Shown here in pieces: positions 26,121 to 35,174 of a DNA stretch of 64,000 nt. Each line of letters opens with the position of its first letter. Position 1 is the first letter of the stretch. The notes under the pieces were generated by a model, which was given only the letters and a program-made list of their open reading frames with translations, was not told the DNA's origin and did no database searches. Location: the NCBI RefSeq assembly GCF_001295795.1, contig NZ_LJHY01000071.1:1-64000 (forward strand), in the 5' to 3' direction. The stretch comes from Novosphingobium sp. AAP83. GTDB lineage: Bacteria; Pseudomonadota; Alphaproteobacteria; Sphingomonadales; Sphingomonadaceae. The position numbers and the translations under genes are program-made.

Positions 26121-27431
26121 TCAAAGCTCCGGGTACACAGGGAAACGTGCACACAGATCGGCAACGCGATCACGCACCCGCTGTTCCACCTGACCATCAC
26201 CTTCTTCGCCATTGCGCGCAAGACCATCAACCACTTCGCTGATCAACTTGCCGATTGCGCGGAATTCTTCCTCGCGGAAGCCGCGCGTCGTGCCTGCAGG
26301 CGTACCGAGGCGGATGCCCGAGGTGACGAAGGGCGAGCGCTTGTCGAACGGCACGCCGTTCTTGTTACAGGTGAGCCATGCGCGATCGAGGCCCTTTTCA
26401 GCGGCTTTGCCGGTCACGTCCTTAGCCGAAAGATCTACCAGCATCAGATGATTGTCGGTGCTGCCCGAAACGATGCCGAGACCCGCTTCCTTGAGGCTTT
26501 CGGCAAGCGCCTTGGCGTTGGCAACGATCTGGTGGGCGTAAGCCTTGAACTCAGGGCGCAGCGCTTCACCAAAGGCGACAGCCTTGGCGGCGATCACGTG
26601 GACCAGCGGGCCACCTTGCAGGCCGGGGAACACCGCCGTGTTGAACTTTTTGGCCAGCGCTTCATCGTTGGTCAGGATGATGCCCGAGCGCGGGCCGCGC
26701 AAGCTCTTGTGCGTGGTGCTGGTGACGACATGAGCGTGCGGGAAAGGCGAAGGATGCGCGCCGCCCGCGACGAGGCCCGAGATGTGCGACATATCGACCA
26801 GCAGCCAGGCGCCCACTTCATCGGCGATGGCGCGGAAAGCAGCCCAGTCCCACGTGCGCGAATAGGCGGTGCCGCCAGCGATGATCAGCTTGGGCTTATG
26901 CTCACGCGCCAGACGGACAACTTCGTCCATATCGATCATGTGTGTATCGGCGCTGACACCGTAAGGCACCGGATTGAACCACTTGCCGCTCATGTTTACG
27001 GGCGAACCGTGGGTGAGATGGCCGCCCGAGTTCAGATCAAGGCCCATGAACGTGTCACCGGGCTGGAGCAGCGCGAGGAACACGGCCTGGTTCATTTGGC
27101 TGCCGGAGTTCGGCTGTACGTTGGCGAAATCGCAGCCGAACAGCTTTTTGGCGCGTTCGATTGCCAGCGTTTCGACGATGTCGGCATATTCGCAGCCGCC
27201 ATAGTAGCGCTTGCCGGGATAGCCTTCGGCGTACTTGTTGGTGAAGACCGAGCCGGTTGCTTCCAGCACGGCAAGGCTGGTGATGTTTTCCGAGGCGATC
27301 AGTTCGATCTTGGTCTGCTGGCGGTTCAATTCGCCACGGATTGCGGCGAAGACTTCGGTATCAGCGGATTCGAGGTGCTCGGTGAAAAAACCCGCTTTAC
27401 GGATTTCCGGCGCTGCGGTTGCAGTGGTCAT
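26121..27431 (-). CDS. glyA: Serine hydroxymethyltransferase
   Basis: GlyA interconverts serine and glycine with tetrahydrofolate and supplies one-carbon units. The PLP-binding Lys lies in VVTSTTHKSLRGPRSG, with ELIASENITSLAVLEATGS, NKYAEGYPGKRYYGG and the C-terminal GTPAGTTRGFREEE conserved. It is 436 aa from the ATG at 27431. The start lies within the 3' end of rpiB (about 14 bases before its stop region), so the two genes are tightly coupled. Confidence 0.97.
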   Translation of the reverse strand: MTTATAAPEIRKAGFFTEHLESADTEVFAAIRGELNRQQTKIELIASENITSLAVLEATGSVFTNKYAEGYPGKRYYGGCEYADIVETLAIERAKKLFGCDFANVQPNSGSQMNQAVFLALLQPGDTFMGLDLNSGGHLTHGSPVNMSGKWFNPVPYGVSADTHMIDMDEVVRLAREHKPKLIIAGGTAYSRTWDWAAFRAIADEVGAWLLVDMSHISGLVAGGAHPSPFPHAHVVTSTTHKSLRGPRSGIILTNDEALAKKFNTAVFPGLQGGPLVHVIAAKAVAFGEALRPEFKAYAHQIVANAKALAESLKEAGLGIVSGSTDNHLMLVDLSAKDVTGKAAEKGLDRAWLTCNKNGVPFDKRSPFVTSGIRLGTPAGTTRGFREEEFRAIGKLISEVVDGLARNGEEGDGQVEQRVRDRVADLCARFPVYPEL

Positions 27432-27445
27432 CGTATGAGGCTCCT

Positions 27446-27883
27446 TCAAAAAGTGGGATTGGAAAGTTTTTCGACGCGGCCACTATGACGGCCACCGCCA
27501 AATTCAGTGCTGAAAAATGCATCAAGACAGGCCTTGGCCATATCTTCGCCGGTAAGCCGCGCGCCCATTGCGATGACATTTGCATCGTTGTGTTCGCGGG
27601 CTAGGGCTGCGGAAAGCGGTTCTGAAATCAATGCGCAGCGGCAGGCGGGATCACGATTGACCGCGATGGAAATGCCGATGCCCGAACCACACAGAGCCAC
27701 GCCATATTCGGCGGTGCCATCTGCGACGACAGACGCAAGTTTATAACCAAAGTCTGGATAATCAACGCGATCTGCTGTTTCAGGGCCAAGGTCTGCAACC
27801 TCATGGCCCTGTTCGATCAGGTACTCGCGCAAGTTCGCTTTGAGGTCGAATGCAGCGTGATCTGAGGCGATTGCGATGCGCAT
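27446..27883 (-). CDS. rpiB: Ribose-5-phosphate isomerase B
   Basis: RpiB interconverts ribose-5-phosphate and ribulose-5-phosphate. The 145-aa protein has the N-terminal IASDHAAFDLK, the active-site Cys region VALCGSGIGISIAVNR, and HNDANVIAMGARL near the C-terminus. The characteristic Asp-His pair of DHAA is present. It is the first gene of the rpiB-glyA-(68 aa)-nrdR-trmJ operon, so the promoter should lie in the 212-base gap shared with the divergent FAD monooxygenase. Confidence 0.94.
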   Translation of the reverse strand: MRIAIASDHAAFDLKANLREYLIEQGHEVADLGPETADRVDYPDFGYKLASVVADGTAEYGVALCGSGIGISIAVNRDPACRCALISEPLSAALAREHNDANVIAMGARLTGEDMAKACLDAFFSTEFGGGRHSGRVEKLSNPTF

Positions 27884-28095
27884 GGTTTCCGTTTCGGCAG
27901 CGGTTTAGCAGGATTCGATGGCGGGCCTTTAATCAGTCAATGCGCAACAAGCCACCGGAAATCGACCCACAACATCTGCCCGATGGGGCTCATTGTAACA
28001 GTTGTGAGCGTTGCCCCTTGGTGCGAACGATTGCTCGACGGACGTTCAATCGCTAGAGGGCCGCGAATATTTCCGGCCGATGAAAGACGACCACG

Positions 28096-29391
28096 ATGCA
28101 GCAAGACCATGTCCTTATTGCCGGAGGCGGCATCGGTGGCCTCGTGTTGGCGTTGACGCTGCACCAGATCGGCGTGCGCTGCACCGTGTTCGAAAGCGTG
28201 CGCGAGTTGAAGCCGCTGGGCGTCGGCATCAATCTCCAGCCCAATGCGGTGCGTGAACTGGAGGATCTGGGAATTGGCGAGGCAGCGCTTGATGCCGTCG
28301 GTCTTCCGGCGCGCGAATGGGCGTTGGTAGGGCTGAACGGCAAGGATATCTATGCCGAGCCGCGCGGCAAGGAAGCGGGTTATCGCTGGCACCAATATGC
28401 AGTGCATCGCGGCCGGTTCCATATGATGCTTTACAACACCGTGCTGGAGCGGCTGGGGCCGGATTCGGTACGGTTGGGATGCAAGGTAAGAGGCTATCGC
28501 AAGGAAGCCGATGGCAGCGTTACGGCGCTGGTTGAGCGGGCCGATGGCACGAGCGAGGAACTTGGCGGCAAGCTGTTGATCGGCGCAGATGGCATCCATT
28601 CGGCGATCCGCGCGCAGATGCACCCCGATCAACCGCCGATCCACTGGGGCGGCACGATCATGTGGCGCGGGACGGCACGCGGGGTGCCGATCCGGAGCGG
28701 CTCTTCGTTTGTGGGGCTGGGCACCAGCCGCCACCGCGTGGTGCTCTATCCTATCTCGCACCCCGATGCCGATGGCCTTGCCGATATCAACTGGATCGCC
28801 GAACAGACCTTTGATGCGAGCCACGACTGGACGAATTCGGGCTGGTTCCGTCCGGTCGAGCTTTCGGAGTTCGCGCATGAGTTCGAGGGTTTCGTCTACG
28901 GTTGGCTCGATCTTCCGGCGCTCCTGGCGAAGTCTGATCTGGCTTACGAGAACCCGATGATCGACCGCGATCCGCTGCCAACTTGGGTTGATGGACCAGT
29001 ACTGCTGATCGGCGATGCGGCGCATCCGATGTATCCGACGGGCTCGAACGGTGCGTCGCAGGCGATCATTGATGCGCGGGTGTTAGGGCGGATCATGACG
29101 CAGCAAGGGGTGAGCGCGGCGAGCTTTGCCGCGTTCGATGCCGAGTTGTGCGCTCCCATCGGCGCGGTAGCGATGCGCAACCGGGGGGCGGGGCCGTTCG
29201 GCCTGCTCAATATGGTGGATGAGCGCTGCGGCGGGCAGTTCGACAATATCGACGCGGTGATCCCCGCAGACGAGCGCGCAGCATTCATGCTGGCGTACCA
29301 GAAGGCGGCGGGCTTTGCGAAAGAGCAGCTCAACACTGCGCCGCCGACAATCCCTGCCGGTGCGCAGGTTGCGGGAGAAATGGCGGCATGA
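28096..29391 (+). CDS. FAD-dependent aromatic-ring monooxygenase-like protein
   Basis: A group A flavoprotein monooxygenase (PHBH fold) of 431 aa. The dinucleotide-binding motif GGGIGGLVLALTL is at about residues 10-22, the second FAD motif is LLIGADGIHSAIRAQM, and GDAAHPMYPTGSNGASQAI holds the ribityl-contact Asp. It probably hydroxylates an aromatic or heteroaromatic substrate using NAD(P)H. The stop overlaps the DUF3237 start by 4 bases, pairing the two as a catabolic unit. Substrate unknown. Confidence 0.88.
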   Translation: MQQDHVLIAGGGIGGLVLALTLHQIGVRCTVFESVRELKPLGVGINLQPNAVRELEDLGIGEAALDAVGLPAREWALVGLNGKDIYAEPRGKEAGYRWHQYAVHRGRFHMMLYNTVLERLGPDSVRLGCKVRGYRKEADGSVTALVERADGTSEELGGKLLIGADGIHSAIRAQMHPDQPPIHWGGTIMWRGTARGVPIRSGSSFVGLGTSRHRVVLYPISHPDADGLADINWIAEQTFDASHDWTNSGWFRPVELSEFAHEFEGFVYGWLDLPALLAKSDLAYENPMIDRDPLPTWVDGPVLLIGDAAHPMYPTGSNGASQAIIDARVLGRIMTQQGVSAASFAAFDAELCAPIGAVAMRNRGAGPFGLLNMVDERCGGQFDNIDAVIPADERAAFMLAYQKAAGFAKEQLNTAPPTIPAGAQVAGEMAA

Positions 29392-29843
29392 CAATAGCAC
29401 TGGAACATATCTGCGATCTGGTGGTCGAGCTTTCGTCGCCGCACGAGATGGGCGCAGCGCTTTCGGGCACGCGGCGGATCATTCCGATTGTCGGCGGGTC
29501 TGCGACAGGGCCGCGCCTCAATGGCCGCATCCTGAACGTGGGCGCTGACTGGCAGACGGTGCAGGTAGGCGGTGTCGCACAGCTCGATGCGCGCTATGCG
29601 ATTCAAACGGACGACGGCGCGGTGATCGAAGTGGTGAGCCACGGCATCCGCCACGCCTCGCCGGAGGTGGGCGCGCGGATCGCGGCGGGCGAAGTGGTGC
29701 CGCCGTCGGAATACTACATGCGCACCGCGATCCGGCTGGACAGCGGGCATCCCGATTACGCGTGGGTCGCGCGCTCGATCTATGTCGCCGATGGCGGCAA
29801 GGTCGGGAATACGGTGCGGCTGGCGGTGTACCGGGTGGGGTGA
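29388..29843 (+). CDS. DUF3237 domain protein
   Basis: A 151-aa soluble protein of the DUF3237 family: VVELSSPHEMGAALSGTRRI at the start, the GGSATGPRLNGRIL turn, YAIQTDDGAVIEVVSHGIRH and a C-terminal VARSIYVADGGKV. The family has a small beta-barrel fold and usually sits beside aromatic or steroid-like catabolic genes. Its biochemical role is not firmly established. It overlaps the FAD monooxygenase gene by 4 bases and ends just before the REP palindrome of the RAYT element. Confidence 0.85.
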   Translation: MTIALEHICDLVVELSSPHEMGAALSGTRRIIPIVGGSATGPRLNGRILNVGADWQTVQVGGVAQLDARYAIQTDDGAVIEVVSHGIRHASPEVGARIAAGEVVPPSEYYMRTAIRLDSGHPDYAWVARSIYVADGGKVGNTVRLAVYRVG

Positions 29844-29845
29844 GG

Positions 29846-29882
29846 GCATCATTAAATAGGGACAGTCCCTATTTAATGATGC
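29846..29882. repeat. REP palindrome at the 3' end of the RAYT gene
   Basis: A perfect 17-bp inverted repeat (29846-29862 with 29866-29882) closes on a 3-base CAG loop. Its core is AGGGA-CAG-TCCCT. It contains the transposase stop codon and comes 2 bases after the DUF3237 stop, so it may also stop transcription from that side. Confidence 0.85.
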
Positions 29883-30513
29883 GAGGGCGGCCGCGCGGTC
29901 TTGGTTTATCCATAGGGCTTCCAGCCACTGCAACGCTGCCAAGTGGACGGCCCGATCGCATAGCAGCCTCCAGTTCATCGTCGCGCTCGCTGGCTTCGAC
30001 GCCATCGGTCAGATAAGTGCGCCAGTTGGTGACCGGGAAGGCGTGTTCGAGATCGGTCAGCCCATCGCTCGTTACATTGATGTGGGCTCTGGCACTTGAC
30101 CAAGGCCATTGCTCCGCGCTGACAACGAGCCCGGCTTTGACTGGATTGTTCTCGATATAGCGGACCGCAACGGCGAGATGCGCTTGATCCATGGCATAGC
30201 TGGCGTAGCGTCCCTGAAAGAGATGGCCGGAGAGGCCTTCGCGCAAGTTTATGCGCTGGGCATAGCTGGTGTGCGTACGTGAAAGCACTGCGCGCAGAGC
30301 ATCGGCTGTTGGACGTACGAGCACGAGGTGGATATGGTTGCTCATCAGGCACCACGCCAGGCAACGCACTGAATGGTCGGCGCAATTCTTTGCCAATAGC
30401 GCCAGATACTGTCGCCTGTCGTTATTGGAAAAGAAGATGGGCTGCTGACGATTGCCACGCTGGATCACGTGGTGCGGGCAATCGGGGACGACAAGTCTCG
30501 CTGTACGCGGCAT
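29869..30513 (-). CDS. REP-associated tyrosine transposase (RAYT), Y1/HUH family
   Basis: A single-copy IS200-like HUH enzyme that nicks REP sequences. The 214-aa protein has the N-terminal PRTARLVVPDCPHHVIQRGN, the HUH motif SNHIHLVLV and the catalytic Tyr segment RYIENNPVKAGLV. A C-terminal basic tail (KPRPRGRPRIIK) is typical of RAYTs. Palindromes sharing the GGGA-N3-TCCC core lie on both sides, as expected for its substrates. Inserted between DUF3237 and rpoD. Confidence 0.92.
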   Translation of the reverse strand: MPRTARLVVPDCPHHVIQRGNRQQPIFFSNNDRRQYLALLAKNCADHSVRCLAWCLMSNHIHLVLVRPTADALRAVLSRTHTSYAQRINLREGLSGHLFQGRYASYAMDQAHLAVAVRYIENNPVKAGLVVSAEQWPWSSARAHINVTSDGLTDLEHAFPVTNWRTYLTDGVEASERDDELEAAMRSGRPLGSVAVAGSPMDKPRPRGRPRIIK

Positions 30514-30523
30514 GGCGCTTCCT

Positions 30524-30639
30524 CAAAAACAGGGACAGTCCCCATTTTTGCCGGAGTCAGTGGCGCTGGTGGACCACAAACGAAGTGGGGCCCCGCCGCA
30601 GCGGAGCCCCACTTCTTAAATAGGGACTGTCCCTATTTA
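30524..30639. repeat. REP/BIME-like cluster between the RAYT gene and rpoD
   Basis: Three hairpins in tandem: an imperfect AAAAACAGGGA-CAG-TCCCC palindrome (30525-30549), a GAAGTGGGG...CCCCACTTC hairpin (30582-30590 with 30607-30615), and a 10-bp perfect palindrome TAAATAGGGA-CTG-TCCCTATTTA (30617-30639). The last has the CTG loop, so it lies inverted relative to the CAG-loop copies. It includes the rpoD stop codon and may end that transcript. Confidence 0.8.
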
Positions 30640-32640
30640 TTGATCGAGGAACGATCGCATCTTCCTTGACCGGCTTGGGTGCTTCAGCTTGCGCAAAGCC
30701 TTGGCTTCGATCTGGCGGATGCGTTCGCGGGTGACCGAGAACTGCTGGCCGACTTCTTCGAGCGTGTGATCGGTATTCATGCCGATCCCGAAGCGCATGC
30801 GCAGCACGCGTTCTTCGCGCGGGGTGAGGCTGGCAAGGACGCGGGTGACGGTTTCCTTGAGGTTGGCCTGAATAGCCGCATCCACAGGGATGATCGCGTT
30901 CTTGTCTTCGATGAAATCGCCTAGGTGTGAATCTTCCTCATCGCCAATCGGCGTTTCTAGGCTGATCGGCTCCTTGGCGATTTTCATCACCTTGCGGACT
31001 TTTTCGAGCGGCATCGAAAGGCGCTCGGCCATTTCTTCCGGCGTCGGTTCGCGGCCCTGTTCGTGCAGGAACTGGCGGCTGGTGCGCACCAGCTTGTTGA
31101 TCGTTTCGATCATGTGCACCGGAATACGGATGGTGCGTGCCTGATCCGCGATAGACCGTGTGATCGCCTGCCTGATCCACCATGTGGCATAAGTGCTGAA
31201 CTTGTAGCCACGGCGGTATTCGAACTTGTCGACGGCCTTCATCAACCCGATGTTGCCTTCCTGAATGAGATCAAGGAATTGCAAGCCACGGTTGGTGTAT
31301 TTCTTGGCGATCGAGATCACGAGGCGCAGGTTTGCTTCGACCATTTCCTTCTTGGCGATGCGCGCCTCGCGCTCACCCTTCTGAACCATGTTGACGATGC
31401 GGCGGAATTCACCCAGCGACATGCCGGTGGCAGCCGCAATGTCCGAGACTTCGGCGCGAATGCGCTCAACCGGTTCGGCTTCGTTGGTGGCAAAGGCCGC
31501 CCACTTCTTGTCACGCGTCGCAAGGCTTTGCAGCCAGCCATCGTCCAATTCGCGCCCGACATACATGTCGAGGAAGTCTTTGCGTGGTACCTTGTGCCGT
31601 TCTGCCAAACGCAGCATCTGACCGCCAAGCGTGGTCAGGCGGCGGTTGAAGGCATAGAGATTGTCGACAAGGTATTCGATCTTCGATGCGTGGAACTGCA
31701 CCGATTCGACTTGCGCCGTCAGGTCTTCGCGCAACTTGTGATACTGCGTTTCGCGGTTTGCGGGGAAATCGTTGCCGAGGCCGAGCGCATCGAGGCGTTC
31801 GCCCTGAATTTTTTCAAAGGCGCGAAACAGGGCAGTGATTTCGGCAAAACGCTCAAGCGCGGCAGGCTTAAGCTGAGCCTCCATCTGCGCAAGGCTGAGG
31901 GTGTTGTCCTCTTCCTCTTCTTCAGCGGGACGGGCGCGGCGTTCGCGCAACTCGTCGTCTTCGTCTTCGGCAGGCTCTTCCTCGGGCTCTTCTTCTTCTT
32001 TGAAGGTCGGGCCAGCGGTTGCCTCGCTGATCTCGGGCTCGCCTGATTCTTCGCCGTCTTCGGTCAAAGCCTCGGGCGCAGGCTCCTTGGAAAGCATCGC
32101 GTCAAGATCGAGGATCTCACGCAGTTGCATTTCGCCAGCGTTCAGCGCTTCGGACCATTGGATAATGGCGTGGAAAGTGATCGGGCTTTCACATAGGCCC
32201 ATGATCATGGTGTCACGACCGGCCTCGATGCGCTTGGCGATGGCGATTTCGCCCTCGCGGCTGAGCAGTTCGACCGCGCCCATTTCGCGCAAGTACATGC
32301 GCACCGGATCGTCGGTGCGCTCGATCGTTTCCTTGCGCTTTTCGACAACCGGGCGGTCGTCCATCCCGGTTTCGGCTTCTTCAGCCTCGTCGGCTTCCTT
32401 GTCCTCGGGATCGACATTGTCTTCATCGCTTTCCACGATGTTGACGCCCATTTCCGAGATTGCGGCCATGATGTCTTCGATCTGGTCGGCAGACATCTGG
32501 TCTTGCGGAAGCGCCTCGTTCAGCTCGTCCACAGTGATGATGCCACGGCGCTTGGCGCGGGCAATCAGCTTGCGAATTGAAGCGTCGTTGAGGTCGATCA
32601 GCGGCGCATCGCCGTTATCGGTCTTTTCGTTCGAAGCCAT
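30637..32640 (-). CDS. rpoD: RNA polymerase sigma factor RpoD (sigma-70)
   Basis: The primary sigma factor, 667 aa. Region 1.1 is at the N-terminus (SIRKLIARAKRRGIITVDEL), region 1.2 is DPVRMYLREMGAVELLSREG, and region 2 follows as NLRLVISIAKKYTNRGLQFL, DLIQEGNIGLMKAVDKFEY, then FSTYATWWIRQAITRSIADQ. Region 4 is TLEEVGQQFSVTRERIRQIE. A very acidic insertion of the non-conserved region (EEEEPEEEPAEDEDDE) is present. The stop codon lies inside a REP palindrome. It forms the usual yqeY-dnaG-rpoD cluster. Confidence 0.97.
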   Translation of the reverse strand: MASNEKTDNGDAPLIDLNDASIRKLIARAKRRGIITVDELNEALPQDQMSADQIEDIMAAISEMGVNIVESDEDNVDPEDKEADEAEEAETGMDDRPVVEKRKETIERTDDPVRMYLREMGAVELLSREGEIAIAKRIEAGRDTMIMGLCESPITFHAIIQWSEALNAGEMQLREILDLDAMLSKEPAPEALTEDGEESGEPEISEATAGPTFKEEEEPEEEPAEDEDDELRERRARPAEEEEEDNTLSLAQMEAQLKPAALERFAEITALFRAFEKIQGERLDALGLGNDFPANRETQYHKLREDLTAQVESVQFHASKIEYLVDNLYAFNRRLTTLGGQMLRLAERHKVPRKDFLDMYVGRELDDGWLQSLATRDKKWAAFATNEAEPVERIRAEVSDIAAATGMSLGEFRRIVNMVQKGEREARIAKKEMVEANLRLVISIAKKYTNRGLQFLDLIQEGNIGLMKAVDKFEYRRGYKFSTYATWWIRQAITRSIADQARTIRIPVHMIETINKLVRTSRQFLHEQGREPTPEEMAERLSMPLEKVRKVMKIAKEPISLETPIGDEEDSHLGDFIEDKNAIIPVDAAIQANLKETVTRVLASLTPREERVLRMRFGIGMNTDHTLEEVGQQFSVTRERIRQIEAKALRKLKHPSRSRKMRSFLDQ

Positions 32641-32702
32641 TTAACCCCGGTACCACCATATTAAGCCGGGCCTGAATGACCCGATGCGCGTTGTGACTAT
32701 AA

Positions 32703-34571
32703 TTATAACGCAGCACGAGCTCGGTTCATTTGCTCCAAACGAGCAAACAAATCCACCCTTCGTTTGCGTAAACGTTGCTGTTCAGCAAAACTTTCGTCGG
32801 AAAACACCGTTTCGTGGGCTTGTGTCGCTGCCACAAGCGCTTCCTCAACGGCCGGAAGTTCGACCAGCAGTGATACAGCTTCGGCCAATTCGTCCGATGC
32901 TTGCTCACCATTGCCGGCCAAAAAGCCGAATCGCATTCCAGCGTAACTTTGTGCCGGCGGGGGCCGCAGCCCTCGTTCGATCAATATGGGTTCGAGGCCC
33001 GTTTTTTCAAGCGTTTGGCCGCTATCCGAAATTGTTAGGAGGGCATCAAGGAGCGCAGCGGTCGCATTTTCTTCGGGCTGAAGCCGGGCAAGTGATTCGG
33101 CATGGCGCGCAATTTGTTCAGGGTAGCGAATCAATCCGGTCAACACGGCGGCGAGCAAAGTCGTGCTCGGCCCGTTGCCGATCTTGAGCATCCTGGCCTT
33201 GTCATCCGCGCCCAAGGGCAGCGGGGCAGGCTTCCACGGACCTTTGCCTTGATTGCCGCGCACCTGTCCGCCTTGGCGCGGTTGGAAGGGCGGGCGTTCC
33301 TTGCGGGCAAACGCAAGTTCACCGAATCGCTCGGTCAATTCACGGCGGTAGAGCGATTTGATATCAGGGTGCTGGATCGTCTCACAGTGAGCGAGCAGCC
33401 TTGCCTTCAGGCCTGCTTTGTCCTCGGGCGTGGCAAGGGGGAGGGCATCGCGTTCCACTTGCCACAGCACATCTACGAGGCTGCTTGCGCCTTCGAGCAG
33501 CGCTTCCATCGCCTGCGGCCCGTCACGTTTGACCAAATCATCGGGGTCCATGCCTTTGGGCAAGGTGGTGATGCGCAAACTGTGGCCGGGGCGCAGCATT
33601 GGCAAGGCACGGGTAATCGCGCGCATTGCGGCGCGCTGACCGGCAGCATCGCCATCGAAGCAGAGCGTCGGCGTTTCCACCAGACGCCACAGCCGTTCGA
33701 TCTGGTGCTCGGTTAGCGCGGTGCCGAGCGGAGCAACGGCTTCGCCAATGCCCGCAGCCGCCAAAGCCACCACGTCCATATAGCCTTCAACCACCACCAC
33801 GCGGCCATTGGCGCGCGATGCGGGCGCGGCGCGGTGCAAGTTGTAAACCGTCCGGCCTTTGTCAAACAAAGGCGTATCGGGCGAGTTCAGATACTTGGGG
33901 GCATCGGTCTTTTCCGCCGAAAGGATGCGCCCGCCAAACGCGATCACGCGCCCGCGTGGATCAAGGATCGGCAGCATCAACCGCCCGCGAAAACGGTCGT
34001 ACGGATCTTTGCCATCCACCACGATGCGCAAGCCCGCTTCGATCAGCATGGCGTCGGGGAAAGCGGAGAGCGCCTCTTTCAACGCGGTGCGGCTATCGGG
34101 TGCAAAGCCGAAACCGAATTCGCGCACCACATTGGGCGGAAACCCGCGCGAGGCCAGATAGCGCCGCGCCTCGGCCCCGCGTTCCTCGGCAAGGCAATTG
34201 ACGAAGAACGCTTGGGCTGCCGCCATGACGTCATGCAGCGACTTTTGCTGTTCGGCGACTTTTGCGGCACGCGGATCGGGCGCGGGCACTTCCATGCCTG
34301 CCTGCAACGCCAGTTCCTTCACCGCTTCCATGAAGGGCAGGCCCTGATGGTCGGTCATCCAGCGGATCACATCGCCATGTGCCCCGCAACCAAAGCAGTG
34401 GTAAAAGCCCTTCTCGTCATTGATCGTGAAGCTGGGCGATTTTTCGTTATGGAACGGGCAGCACGCCTTGAATTCGCGCCCCGCCTTGGTCACACGAATG
34501 CTCCGCCCGATCACGCCCGATAGCGAGATCCGGTTGCGCAGTTCGTCCATCCATTGCGGGGTCAGGCTCAT
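32703..34571 (-). CDS. dnaG: DNA primase
   Basis: DnaG makes RNA primers at the replication fork. The 622-aa protein has the zinc-binding CPFHNEKSPSF and FYHCFGCGAHGDVIRW near residues 38-66, the TOPRIM core VVVEGYMDVVALAAAG and ETPTLCFDGDAAGQRAA, and a C-terminal helicase-binding region. It is 62 bases upstream of rpoD on the same strand. Only 7 bases separate it from the higA gene. Confidence 0.97.
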   Translation of the reverse strand: MSLTPQWMDELRNRISLSGVIGRSIRVTKAGREFKACCPFHNEKSPSFTINDEKGFYHCFGCGAHGDVIRWMTDHQGLPFMEAVKELALQAGMEVPAPDPRAAKVAEQQKSLHDVMAAAQAFFVNCLAEERGAEARRYLASRGFPPNVVREFGFGFAPDSRTALKEALSAFPDAMLIEAGLRIVVDGKDPYDRFRGRLMLPILDPRGRVIAFGGRILSAEKTDAPKYLNSPDTPLFDKGRTVYNLHRAAPASRANGRVVVVEGYMDVVALAAAGIGEAVAPLGTALTEHQIERLWRLVETPTLCFDGDAAGQRAAMRAITRALPMLRPGHSLRITTLPKGMDPDDLVKRDGPQAMEALLEGASSLVDVLWQVERDALPLATPEDKAGLKARLLAHCETIQHPDIKSLYRRELTERFGELAFARKERPPFQPRQGGQVRGNQGKGPWKPAPLPLGADDKARMLKIGNGPSTTLLAAVLTGLIRYPEQIARHAESLARLQPEENATAALLDALLTISDSGQTLEKTGLEPILIERGLRPPPAQSYAGMRFGFLAGNGEQASDELAEAVSLLVELPAVEEALVAATQAHETVFSDESFAEQQRLRKRRVDLFARLEQMNRARAAL

Positions 34572-34578
34572 GCGAAAA

Positions 34579-34887
34579 TCATGCGCGCATCAGTTCGGGC
34601 AGCCATTCCACCGAAATCTCGTCCTGCCGCTGACGCACTTCAGCGATGTCATACGCCGATTGCATGCGCAGCAGTGTGTCGGCGTTCAGCCCGAACACTT
34701 TTTCAAAGCGGATCGCCATCTCGGCTGATAAATCTGCATTGCCGTTCAGCAAGTTGCTGAGGGCGGGCCGCGAGACGTGCAGGACTTCGGCCGCCCGTTT
34801 TACGGTAAGATTATGCGGATCAAGCACTTGACGGCGCAACCAGCCGCCCGGGTGCACTGCCATCGACGCATGAAGTTTGATCGCCAT
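34579..34887 (-). CDS. higA: HigA-family addiction module antitoxin
   Basis: A 102-aa XRE-type helix-turn-helix antitoxin: TVKRAAEVLHVSRPALSNLL is the HTH (about residues 28-47), followed by AIRFEKVFGLNADTLLRMQ. The start at 34887 overlaps the higB stop by one base; a second ATG eight residues later (MAVHPGGWL) is possible. HigA neutralises HigB and represses the operon by binding its promoter. The toxin-first gene order is characteristic of higBA. Confidence 0.92.
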   Translation of the reverse strand: MAIKLHASMAVHPGGWLRRQVLDPHNLTVKRAAEVLHVSRPALSNLLNGNADLSAEMAIRFEKVFGLNADTLLRMQSAYDIAEVRQRQDEISVEWLPELMRA

Positions 34888-35168
34888 CAGTGGTAATCCT
34901 CCAAATCCAGATCGCTAACAGTATGGTCCCCGATCCGGGTGAACGTCAGTCGCCAGTTCCGCGCCACCGTCATCGCCCAAGTGCCAACACGGTCACCGGT
35001 TAGCTGGTGGAGCCCGAAATTTGGCGGCAATGCCAATGTATCAAACGATGTTGCGGCATCGATATAGGCCAGCATGTCTCGCAACCGGTCCGGCTCGATC
35101 AGTCCTTTTGCTTTGCCTTCAGTAGCAAAGCGGCAGAGCGCCTTATGCCGGATTGATCCGATCTCCAT
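34887..35168 (-). CDS. higB: HigB-family mRNA interferase toxin (RelE fold)
   Basis: A RelE/HigB ribosome-dependent endoribonuclease toxin of 93 aa. Diagnostic segments are KALCRFATEGKAKGL near the start, LHQLTGDRVGTWAMTVARNW and the C-terminal DLDLEDYH. It precedes the antitoxin gene. The promoter candidate's expected start site coincides with the ATG, so the mRNA could be leaderless. It lies between dnaG and yqeY, a place where toxin genes are not part of the usual housekeeping order. Confidence 0.93.
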   Translation of the reverse strand: MEIGSIRHKALCRFATEGKAKGLIEPDRLRDMLAYIDAATSFDTLALPPNFGLHQLTGDRVGTWAMTVARNWRLTFTRIGDHTVSDLDLEDYH

Positions 35169-35174
35169 GCTGAA

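Noticed and set aside
26000..28095. Glycine or purine riboswitch before glyA or rpiB
   Set aside because: I see no recognisable aptamer in the gaps around the operon.
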